Origin: Streptomyces iconiensis
GTDB lineage: Bacteria > Actinomycetota > Actinomycetes > Streptomycetales > Streptomycetaceae
Direction: 5' to 3'
Length of the DNA: 41,707 nt
Assembly (NCBI RefSeq): GCF_028657195.3
Contig: NZ_JANCPR020000069.1
Location: forward strand, 1-41,707
Under the pieces are notes generated by a model. The model had not been told where the DNA came from, searched no databases, and saw nothing but the letters and a program-made list of their open reading frames with translations. How positions within the stretch are numbered: the first letter of the stretch is position 1; each line of letters starts with the position of its first letter. Positions 16,138 to 23,259 of this stretch are shown here, piece after piece. The position numbers and the translations under genes are program-made.

Positions 16138-16192
16138 GACGCTGTGTGGCGTCGGCTGCGGCGCACCATCCGCTTACCTTTCGGAGGCCGCC

Positions 16193-17953
16193 GTGCCGGA
16201 GGAACTCTTCACAGCCCCAGCCGATCTCACCCTCGTCGGAGACGACGAACTGCGAGCGCTGGAGACCCAAGGCACCACCGAGTTCGACCGCGTCAGCGGC
16301 ATCGACGACGTCGACCCCCAGACCCTCCAGTACGCGATGCGGCTGACCGACGACCTCGACCGCATACGCGCCGAACTCAGCGTGCGCGACACCCGCGCCG
16401 AGCGCGAAGCCGAACTGGCCCGCAACCGCGCCGCCGACCAACTCGCCTCACTTCAGACCCGCGTGCATGGACCGGCCACCCCCGCCGCAGGCGACCCCGC
16501 CGCCGCGCCGGCAGTCGACGCCGAGTCCATCGCCGTAGCCGCGGCCCGCGGCGTGACCGCCGGAATGATCGCCATGATGGGCGAGAAGCGCGGCAGCGGC
16601 TTCGACCCGGAGGCCCTCGCCCGCCGCGCCACCGCCAGCCTGGCCGAGACCGCCCAGCACGCGCCCACTCCGCGAGTGCCCGAGCAGCGCCTCGCCGTCA
16701 CAGCCTCTGTGGACATCCCCGGTGTTGCCCATGGTGGCGAGCTGACCACCCTGGCGTCCCTGTCCGACGTGGTCGCACGCAAGGCCAAGAGCATGCCGGT
16801 CACGTCCGGCTCGCCGAACCACCAGCTGGTCGCCTCCATACGCAATGACTTCGAGCACTCGGTCGACGACCGCACCAGCCCGGCGCAGATGTCCGAGCTG
16901 ATCAACTACCTGCGCAGCAAGGACAAGCAAGACGCGCTCGTCGCGGGTGGCGGATGGTGCGCACCCAGCGAGATCCGCTACGACTTCTTCAACATCGCCT
17001 GCGAGGACGGGCTGATCGACCTGCCGACCTTCGGCGTCACCCGCGGCGGCGTGCAGTTCCCCGTCAGCCCGAGCTTGGCCGACGCGCTCGGTGGCGGAAC
17101 CGCCTTCGCGGGATTCACCAGCGAGTTCTCCGTCACCAGCCAGCCCTGGCTGTGGACCGAGGCCGACGACATCGCCGCCGTCACCGGCTCACCCACCAAG
17201 CCCTGTATCAGGGTGCCTTGCCCCTCCTTCGAGGAGGAGCGGCTGGAGTGCTACGGATACTGCCTGACGGCCGGCAACTTGAGCGACGACGCCTATCCCG
17301 AGGCGACGCAGCACATGCTTCAGCTGCTGATGTCGGCGCACGCGCACGTCATCAACGCCCGCCTCATCGCGCTGATGCTCCAGGCGTCCACCTCGCCAAT
17401 CAGCATCTCGGGCGGTGCCGCTACCGACAGCGCCGCGCCCCGTATCTACAACGCGGCCGGGCTCGCCGCTGCCGATTACCGCGCGCGGTACGGCATGTGC
17501 GAGTCCGACGTGCTCGAACTCGTCATCCCCTTCTGGGTGCGTGAGGTCATCCGCGCAGACCTTGCCTGGAAGGCGGGCGTCGAGTTGCAGGATGTGCCGA
17601 ATGTGCAGATCGACGGCTATTTCTCGGCACGCAACATCCGCGCCCAGTGGGTCAACGACTGGCAGGTCAGGGGCGCGAGCCAGTTCGGGCACGCCTCGGC
17701 GATGACGGCCTGGCCGACCAGTGTCGACTTCCTCCTGTACGCGGCGGGCACGTTCCTCCACGGCAACGGCATGTCGCTTGACCTCGGTGTGGTGCGCGAC
17801 TCCGTCCTGAACTCTGAAAACGATCACACGGCGGCGTGGAGCGAGGAGTGCCACCTCGTCGCCAAGGTCGGCCATGAAAGCAGGCGCTACCGGGTCGGCT
17901 TCAACGTCAACGGCTCTACCTCGGCCCTGCACGCCGGCACCGTCCGCGTCTGA
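16193..17953 (+). CDS. major capsid protein with N-terminal scaffold-like region
   Basis: 586-residue probable HK97-type shell protein. Residues ~35-90 are charged and coiled-coil-like (LDRIRAELSVRDTRAEREAEL), then an Ala/Pro linker, as in capsid proteins carrying a scaffold (delta) domain that the prohead protease removes. The shell part probably begins around residue 180 and has segments such as WTEADDIAAVTGSP, CFxEERLEC-like Cys clusters, FWVREVIRADLAWKAG and a C-terminus with FLLYAAGTF. GTG 16193 has GGAGG five bases upstream. It directly follows its own promoter. The call rests on position, size and pattern; the cleavage site is not visible. Confidence 0.82.
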   Translation: MPEELFTAPADLTLVGDDELRALETQGTTEFDRVSGIDDVDPQTLQYAMRLTDDLDRIRAELSVRDTRAEREAELARNRAADQLASLQTRVHGPATPAAGDPAAAPAVDAESIAVAAARGVTAGMIAMMGEKRGSGFDPEALARRATASLAETAQHAPTPRVPEQRLAVTASVDIPGVAHGGELTTLASLSDVVARKAKSMPVTSGSPNHQLVASIRNDFEHSVDDRTSPAQMSELINYLRSKDKQDALVAGGGWCAPSEIRYDFFNIACEDGLIDLPTFGVTRGGVQFPVSPSLADALGGGTAFAGFTSEFSVTSQPWLWTEADDIAAVTGSPTKPCIRVPCPSFEEERLECYGYCLTAGNLSDDAYPEATQHMLQLLMSAHAHVINARLIALMLQASTSPISISGGAATDSAAPRIYNAAGLAAADYRARYGMCESDVLELVIPFWVREVIRADLAWKAGVELQDVPNVQIDGYFSARNIRAQWVNDWQVRGASQFGHASAMTAWPTSVDFLLYAAGTFLHGNGMSLDLGVVRDSVLNSENDHTAAWSEECHLVAKVGHESRRYRVGFNVNGSTSALHAGTVRV

Positions 17954-17988
17954 CCATGACCCGCCACCGCACGCAGAGGAGGTGACCG

Positions 17989-18876
17989 ATGGCCGGAGCA
18001 CGCCAGATCGTCGACAGTCCGTCGGTCACCCCGCTGCCCCACGGGCTGTGGGACGCCGCTCAACAGCCGACGGCACAGGGACCGCACTGGCAGCAGGGCA
18101 TCACCTGGTCCGAGCGCTGCCCCGGCGGCACGACGACCTACGACGAGTGCCTGACCGAGACCGGCGGCGGCACCCCGCCGCCCGCCCCGGCCACCAAGGC
18201 GGCGACGTTCGGGCAGCGCCTGCGCGGCGCCACCCCCTTCACCGTCGTAACGGAATTCGACTGCGCCACGGTCGGCCTGACCGACGCGGCCACCGTCGCC
18301 TCCGACGCGCTCGCCCGCGTCGAGGCGCAGCAGCTTGAGGCCGCGTTCTGGACCGGGTCCGCCGGTGGCCAAGACGTGGTCTTCCCCCACCTGGCCGCCG
18401 ACGCCGAAGTCCTCGACGGCCAGGACGCCATCCTCCAGTCCGCCGCCAGCCCGGTTGTCACCGGCGCCGCCGACATCGCCACCGCCCTCGGCGTCCTCGA
18501 ACAGGAACTCGCGGACTGCTATACGGGACAGGGCGTCATCCACATCCCCCGGAGCGCCCTGCCCACCCTCGCCGCGTGGAACCTCGCCCGACTGGTCGGC
18601 GGGCGTCTGGTGACCCCGGCGGGGAACGTGCTCGCGGTCGGGAGCGGCTACCCGGGAACGGGCTCCGATGGTGCCACCCCGGCCGCGGGCACCACCTGGA
18701 TCTACGCGACCGGCAGCGTGTGGGGATACCGCTCGGAGCCGCGAGTCTCCCAGCCGCGGGAGTCCCTGGATCGCGCCTCGAACACGTACCGCATGTTGGC
18801 CGAGCGGACGTACGTGATCGCTTACGACTGCTGTCTTCTCGCTGCTCACGTCAAGCTCGGCGTGCCCACGGAATAG
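17989..18876 (+). CDS. virion structural protein (capsid-associated), 295 aa
   Basis: Not firmly recognised. It has a Cys pair early (SERCPGGTTTYDEC), a charged helix ARVEAQQLEAAFWTG, a strand pattern GQGVIHIPRSALPTL and a late ERTYVIAYDCC. The helix-then-strand order from residue ~105 is reminiscent of shell-type folds found in encapsulin and HK97 relatives, but I cannot confirm that. It lies directly after the capsid gene with GAGGAGG upstream of ATG 17989, so a capsid-bound or minor capsid role is likely. Confidence 0.65.
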   Translation: MAGARQIVDSPSVTPLPHGLWDAAQQPTAQGPHWQQGITWSERCPGGTTTYDECLTETGGGTPPPAPATKAATFGQRLRGATPFTVVTEFDCATVGLTDAATVASDALARVEAQQLEAAFWTGSAGGQDVVFPHLAADAEVLDGQDAILQSAASPVVTGAADIATALGVLEQELADCYTGQGVIHIPRSALPTLAAWNLARLVGGRLVTPAGNVLAVGSGYPGTGSDGATPAAGTTWIYATGSVWGYRSEPRVSQPRESLDRASNTYRMLAERTYVIAYDCCLLAAHVKLGVPTE

Positions 18877-18886
18877 GAGTTTGACC

Positions 18887-19552
18887 ATGGCCCCCTCGTT
18901 CTGTGCCACGCCGATCAAGGGCACTCATTTGAGGATCGTCTCGCTGGATTTCTGCGGGATTCCGGTGACCGGCGCGTCCGGTCTCGTCGTCGTCAGCAAG
19001 GGCTTCGTGCAGGTCCAGCAGGAACCGGACTACGAGGACGGCGAAGAGTTCTTCGAGCGCACCGCTGATGGCACGCCGTGCGTGAACCAGAAGGACGACC
19101 CGACGCTGAAGCGCGTGCAGTTGACGACACAGTTCTGTGAGGTCAACGCGGCAGGCACTGCCTACATCTCCTCCGCCCGCCCACTGCTGGCCGGAGGCAC
19201 CACGACAGGTTTTGCGGTCGCGGAGGGCAACCCCGTCAACCGCTACAGCCTGGAGGTATGGCAGCAGGTGGCCGGGTCCGGTGCGTGTGACTCCGGTGGC
19301 CAGCAGCGCTACATCTACAACGCGTGGCCCAACGTAGGCGCCTCGAAGATCGGCAACTACACCGTCGAAAACGCGAGGAGCACGCTGGAGGTGGCCTCGG
19401 AGACGCGGGCCGCCTCCGATCGGTGGCTCGCGTCGGTCGGCGCTTCCTGGCTGCCGGGCGAGACCGTGGAGACCGACGAGCACTGGCTGTGGAACATCAC
19501 CACCACGCCGCCTCCGTCCGCGCAGTGTGACCCGACGACCCTCGCCGCATAG
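18887..19552 (+). CDS. possible major tail protein (tail tube)
   Basis: 221 residues, beta-rich. Segments GLVVVSKGFVQVQQEPDY, TTQFCEVNAAG, RYIYNAWPNVGASKIGNY and TLEVASETRAAS resemble the strand-turn pattern of siphophage tail-tube proteins. It lies before the connectors, not after them as is usual, so a head-associated role is also possible. ATG 18887 has AGGAG at 18875-18879; the in-frame TTG at 18881 is too close to that site. Confidence 0.55.
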   Translation: MAPSFCATPIKGTHLRIVSLDFCGIPVTGASGLVVVSKGFVQVQQEPDYEDGEEFFERTADGTPCVNQKDDPTLKRVQLTTQFCEVNAAGTAYISSARPLLAGGTTTGFAVAEGNPVNRYSLEVWQQVAGSGACDSGGQQRYIYNAWPNVGASKIGNYTVENARSTLEVASETRAASDRWLASVGASWLPGETVETDEHWLWNITTTPPPSAQCDPTTLAA

Positions 19553-19564
19553 CGGCCCCTGGCC

Positions 19565-20788
19565 GTGGCCATCGTCCGCTACGACGAACTGTTCTGGACC
19601 CCCGACGGCAGCATCGCCGCCGGGGTCCAGGCTGTTGTCTACGAGCACGACACCAACACCAAGACGACGCTGTGGGCAGACGCCAGCGGCACGGTGCTCC
19701 AGGCCAACCCGCTCAACACAGACGCTGACGGCCGACTGACGTTCTTCATTGAGGAGGGCGCCTACTGGCTGCACCTCGACTCCGAGGCGTTCGAGCTGCT
19801 GCTCGGCAGTGCGGCCCCCGCCTCAACGACCGCCATCACCACAGCAGTCGCCACGCACAACGCCGCCACCGCAAACGTCCACGGCATCCCCGACACCGCG
19901 ACGCTGGAGACCCAGGCAGGGGCGCAGCAGAAGGCGGACGCGGCGCAGGCCGACGCCGAGGCCGCCGCAGCGGGTGCCCTTTCGGCCCATGCCGTGGACA
20001 CCACGGCGGTGCACGGCATCCCAGATACCGGCGTGCTGGAGACCCAGAGCGGCGCCCAGTCCAAGGCGACCGCCGCGCAGTCGGCGGCCGAGTCGACGGC
20101 GGCTTCCGCGCTCGGCACGCACGCGGCGGACACGACGGCGGTGCACGGGATCGCTAACACGGCCGCGCTCGCCACCGGTGCCAACGTCGACTCCGCCGTC
20201 GCGGCTCACAGCGCGGCTACGACGGCCGTGCACGGCATCGTGGACACCGCGCGCCTTGCCGTCGCCGAGGGTTGGCCCCGCCCGTCCGACTACGGATACC
20301 GGGCGTGGGCGTACGACCCGGCGACCGCGAGCAGCGCGGCCATGCCGACGGGCGGAGCGCTGCACCTAGTCGCGCTGCGGCCGAACACGTCCGGCTCTTC
20401 GGCCTCCGTGCACTGGGGTGTGTCGGTCGCTGGGGTGACGCCGACGGCGGGCGCGAACTGGGTGGGCCTGTACGACTCGTCGGGGGTGCGGCTGGCACAG
20501 GCCGGGGTGGACGGGGACCTCACTTCGACCGGGCTCAAGACGACGCTCTTGGTCGCCTCCCTCAGCGCTGGAGCTCTCTACTGGGTAGGGCTGCTCCTCA
20601 ATGCCTCGACCCTGCCGCAGGTCTTCCGGAGTTCGGGGCAGGCGGCAGTGACCGCGTTTCTCAACGGCGGCCTGACTGCGGACGCCCTGCGGTTCGCGTC
20701 GAACGGAGCCGCACTCACCACGCTGCCGAGCAGCATCGTCCCCGGGAGCAATGTGCCGGCCACCGCCTTCTGGGCCGCGATCAAGTAG
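19565..20788 (+). CDS. fibre-like protein with HGI.DT repeats
   Basis: 407 residues. An N-terminal beta domain (residues 1-80) resembles the domain at the start of phage fibres (VYEHDTNTKTTLWADASG, NPLNTDADGRLTFFIEEGAYWL). A stalk (85-235) has at least four copies of an alternating Ala/Gln-rich helix ending in VHGI-x-DT or -NT, about 30-50 residues apart. The C-terminal ~170 residues look like a compact beta head (DYGYRAWAYDPA, SVHWGVSVAG, SLSAGALYWVGLLLN). Such a shape fits a trimeric fibre or receptor-binding protein. GTG 19565 lacks a clear ribosome-binding site. It sits in the head module, not beyond the tape measure. Confidence 0.65.
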   Translation: MAIVRYDELFWTPDGSIAAGVQAVVYEHDTNTKTTLWADASGTVLQANPLNTDADGRLTFFIEEGAYWLHLDSEAFELLLGSAAPASTTAITTAVATHNAATANVHGIPDTATLETQAGAQQKADAAQADAEAAAAGALSAHAVDTTAVHGIPDTGVLETQSGAQSKATAAQSAAESTAASALGTHAADTTAVHGIANTAALATGANVDSAVAAHSAATTAVHGIVDTARLAVAEGWPRPSDYGYRAWAYDPATASSAAMPTGGALHLVALRPNTSGSSASVHWGVSVAGVTPTAGANWVGLYDSSGVRLAQAGVDGDLTSTGLKTTLLVASLSAGALYWVGLLLNASTLPQVFRSSGQAAVTAFLNGGLTADALRFASNGAALTTLPSSIVPGSNVPATAFWAAIK

Positions 20789-20798
20789 AAGGTGGGCT

Positions 20799-21641
20799 AT
20801 GCCGGTCATCAATCCGATCATCGTCACGGGGTCGGGCTACCCGCCCGGCGAGGGCGCGGACTTCGGGCCGTGCGCGGACTGGCCCGTCCGGTGGACGTGC
20901 GACGTGGACACCCTCAACCCAGCCATCACCGGACTCGCCGTCTCCATGGCCACTGCCACCCTGTGGGCCCTGACCGGGCGCCAGTTCGGCCTGTGCTCGA
21001 TCACCCTCCGCCCGTGCGCTCGCGACTGCGGGGACGGCCGCATGTACGACGACGCCGGGCCGCCGTGGACCGCCCGCTCGTGGCCCTCGGCCGCGCTGGG
21101 CGGCGGCCTGTGGGTCAACCTCGCGTGCGGGGGCTGCGGGTCAGGCTGCTCGTGCTCGCGCGTGCCGGAGTTCGTGCTCCCTGCTCCGGTTTCCTCCGTG
21201 GACGAGATTCGTATCGACGGTGCCGCCCTGCCCGCCTCGGCGTACCGGCTGGACAACAACAGGATCGTGGTGCGTACGGACGGTGGGGCGTGGCCGCGCT
21301 GCAACGACCTGTCTCTTGACGACGGGCCCGGCACGTGGTCGGTCACGGCCACGTACGGGCAGGCTGTCCCGGACGGCGCCGCCCTGGCGATGGGTGAGCT
21401 GGCGTGCGAGATCGGCCGTGCCGCTGACGGCGGTGACTGCCGACTCCCGCCCGGCGTGCAGCAACTCGCGCGGCAGGGTGTGACCATCTCCTACCCGGAC
21501 GTGGGCGCCCTCTTCGAGAAGGGCCGCACCGGGCTGTACCTCGTCGACTTGTTCATCTCCACCTGGAACCCCGGACACCTGCGACAACGGTCCCGGGTCT
21601 ACCGAGTGGACGCGCCGACAGTACGGAGACCAGGCACATGA
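20799..21641 (+). CDS. head-to-tail connector (adaptor)
   Basis: 280 residues. MPVINPIIVTGSGYPPGEG and the segment AMATATLWALTGRQFGLCSITLRPC-like (residues ~50-75) match the adaptor proteins of actinophages, which join portal and tail and have a helical N-terminal part followed by a Cys-rich beta part (CGGCGSGCSCSRVPEF). The middle has DEIRIDGAALPASAYRLDN, a beta domain. ATG 20799 has AGAAGG six bases upstream. The stop overlaps the next start. Confidence 0.75.
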   Translation: MPVINPIIVTGSGYPPGEGADFGPCADWPVRWTCDVDTLNPAITGLAVSMATATLWALTGRQFGLCSITLRPCARDCGDGRMYDDAGPPWTARSWPSAALGGGLWVNLACGGCGSGCSCSRVPEFVLPAPVSSVDEIRIDGAALPASAYRLDNNRIVVRTDGGAWPRCNDLSLDDGPGTWSVTATYGQAVPDGAALAMGELACEIGRAADGGDCRLPPGVQQLARQGVTISYPDVGALFEKGRTGLYLVDLFISTWNPGHLRQRSRVYRVDAPTVRRPGT

Positions 21642-22123
21642 TCCATGGCCCGCTGCGCTGGTACGAGGTCGCCGAGCGGCTCCGCGCCGCCGTGCACGAT
21701 GCGCTCACCGACAAGCCCCAGCGGTCCGGCGTCGTGCCCGGCGCCATCGCCTGGGACGAGTGCGACTGCGGCCTCCTCGCCGTGTCCGTCGGCCCCATCG
21801 TCTGGTCCGACGAGTTCCCCGACGAGGCCACCACCCGCACCGCCAACTGCAACCCCGTCTACGAGGCGGCGGAGATCATCGTGCAGGTCGCGCGGTGCGC
21901 CCCCTCCCCACAGGGCCAGGACATGGCGCCCACCGTCGCCGCCCTCGACGCCGCCGCCCAGGCCGTGGCCCGCGACGCGTACGAGACGCGCTGCGCCGTC
22001 CTCACCGCGCTCGTCGGCATGGTGGACGAAGACATCCGCGACTACTTCCTCCGCCCGCAGACTCCGCAGGGGCCGGCCGGTGGCTGCGTCGGAACCGAGC
22101 TGCGCGTCTCGGTCGCGCTGTAG
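21638..22123 (+). CDS. head-tail joining / tail terminator-like protein
   Basis: 161 residues with an early helix RWYEVAERLRAAVHDAL, a strand pair around CDCGLLAVSV and a later YEAAEIIVQVARC. This is the pattern of tail-terminator or minor joining proteins, and the gene order (adaptor, this gene, gp10-like, chaperones) supports that. The exact role is not certain. ATGA overlap with the adaptor gene. Confidence 0.62.
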   Translation: MIHGPLRWYEVAERLRAAVHDALTDKPQRSGVVPGAIAWDECDCGLLAVSVGPIVWSDEFPDEATTRTANCNPVYEAAEIIVQVARCAPSPQGQDMAPTVAALDAAAQAVARDAYETRCAVLTALVGMVDEDIRDYFLRPQTPQGPAGGCVGTELRVSVAL

Positions 22124-22133
22124 GGAGAGGACG

Positions 22134-22511
22134 ATGGCGGAGATCCGGATCGACTGGGGCGCGGTAGATCGGATGCTGCGCTCGCCGACGGGCATGGTGG
22201 GCCGGGATCTGCGGCGCCGTGCGGACCGGGCTGCCGCATCGGCGCGGCGGGACGCTCCGGGCAGCATGCCGTCGCAGATCGCGGGGCCGGCCATCGGGCG
22301 CCGTGGCGGTGAGCTGTCGGCCACGATCACGTCTCGGCACCCGGCCACGGTGTACGTGGTGAACGGGACGGTTCCGCACATCATCCGGCCTGTGAGCCGG
22401 AAGGCGCTGCGGTTCAACGTCGGCGGTCGGACGGTGTTCGCGAAGGTCGTGAACCATCCGGGGACGCGGCCCAACGACTTCCTGACCAAGGCGCTGAGGA
22501 CCGCAATCTAG
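22134..22511 (+). CDS. HK97 gp10-like neck protein
   Basis: 125 residues, basic. An N-terminal helix (RMLRSPTGMVGRDLRRRADRAA), a beta middle (ATITSRHPATVYVVNGTVPH) and a His/Pro-containing end KVVNHPGTRPNDFLTKAL match the HK97 gp10 family, where the NHPGT-type motif near the C-terminus is common. These proteins act at the head-tail joint. GGGAG lies six bases before ATG 22134. Confidence 0.75.
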   Translation: MAEIRIDWGAVDRMLRSPTGMVGRDLRRRADRAAASARRDAPGSMPSQIAGPAIGRRGGELSATITSRHPATVYVVNGTVPHIIRPVSRKALRFNVGGRTVFAKVVNHPGTRPNDFLTKALRTAI

Positions 22512-22540
22512 CTCCGGAAAGATCTTGAGCCGGGCGGTCC

Positions 22541-22546
22541 TACCGT
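22541..22546 (+). promoter_or_regulatory. possible -10 element (TACCGT) of a leaderless promoter
   Basis: TACCGT lies six bases before ATG 22553 and no Shine-Dalgarno is visible in the 41-base gap. It carries the CCTACSSTSACSGC pattern seen at 9658 and 11311. No clear -35 box. Confidence 0.4.
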
Positions 22547-22552
22547 CACCGC

Positions 22553-23020
22553 ATGACCGAGACCAGCCACGCCGCAGGGCCCGAGGCCGCCGCAGGTCCC
22601 CGCGACTTCAGCCGCCCCCGCGAGCGCAAACAGTTCGTCATCGACGACGACACCTTCGAGGCATGCCGCGCGCTGCCCGGTGAGGACTTCGTCGTCTTCA
22701 TCGGCCACTTCGAAGAGTTCGACGGCGCTGGCTCCTGGAGGGACAACTTCAAAGCCGTAGTGGCAGCCCTGGAACTGGTGCTCCTCCCCGACTCCTTCGC
22801 CCGGGCCCGGGCCCGACTGTCCGACAAGGAACACCCCATCGAGCTGGACCAGATCGTCGAGGTCCTGGAATGGCTCGTTGGTGAGTACGCCGACCGCCCT
22901 ACCCAGCCGTCGTCGGACTCATCGGATGGGTCCGACGACCAGGAGTCTGGCACCAGCTCGACGGAGAGTACGCCGCCCGAGGAACCGATCTCGGTGGCCT
23001 CCGTGCCGACCGGTTCCTGA
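22553..23020 (+). CDS. tail assembly chaperone, upstream frame (gpG-like)
   Basis: 155 residues as read without shifting. It has a helical core (FVIDDDTFEACRALPGEDF, VVAALELVLLPDSF, IELDQIVEVLEWLVGEYA) typical of the short chaperone, then a Ser/Asp/Glu-rich tail that begins where the second frame opens. This is the usual place for the -1 shift that makes the longer gpGT form needed for tail assembly on the tape measure. It lies directly before the tape measure gene. Confidence 0.78.
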   Translation: MTETSHAAGPEAAAGPRDFSRPRERKQFVIDDDTFEACRALPGEDFVVFIGHFEEFDGAGSWRDNFKAVVAALELVLLPDSFARARARLSDKEHPIELDQIVEVLEWLVGEYADRPTQPSSDSSDGSDDQESGTSSTESTPPEEPISVASVPTGS

Positions 23021-23259
23021 ACGCGGTCTACCACGAGATGCTCCAGCGGCTGATCGTTCGCGAGGGACAGACCGAGGAAGCGGCCCGTCGAGAGTTCGAC
23101 ACCGCCCTCGGCGTCTCGGCATGGCGCACGCCCGGCCACCGGGTCGTGGTGCCTGTCGCAGTCGAGCCCCGTGACCCGGCCGCCCCCGACTGGTGGCACG
23201 GCGACGACGACGCCTCCAACAGCTTCCTGGCGTCGATGGGGGTGACCCTCGATGCCTGA
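22885..23259 (+). CDS. tail assembly chaperone, -1 frame extension (gpT-like)
   Basis: Open in the -1 frame from 22885 (after a TGA at 22882) to 23259. It has no usable start codon before ATG 23038, so the part up to there can be made only by frameshifting. That part reads VWHQLDGEYAARGTDLGGLRADRFLNAVYHEM, similar to the gpT parts of actinophage chaperones. No canonical X-XXY-YYZ heptamer is present; the best slip is on CCT 22898-22900, which can re-pair as CCC 22897-22899. Overlaps the tape measure start by eight bases. Confidence 0.65.
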   Translation, partial: VRRPPYPAVVGLIGWVRRPGVWHQLDGEYAARGTDLGGLRADRFLNAVYHEMLQRLIVREGQTEEAARREFDTALGVSAWRTPGHRVVVPVAVEPRDPAAPDWWHGDDDASNSFLASMGVTLDA

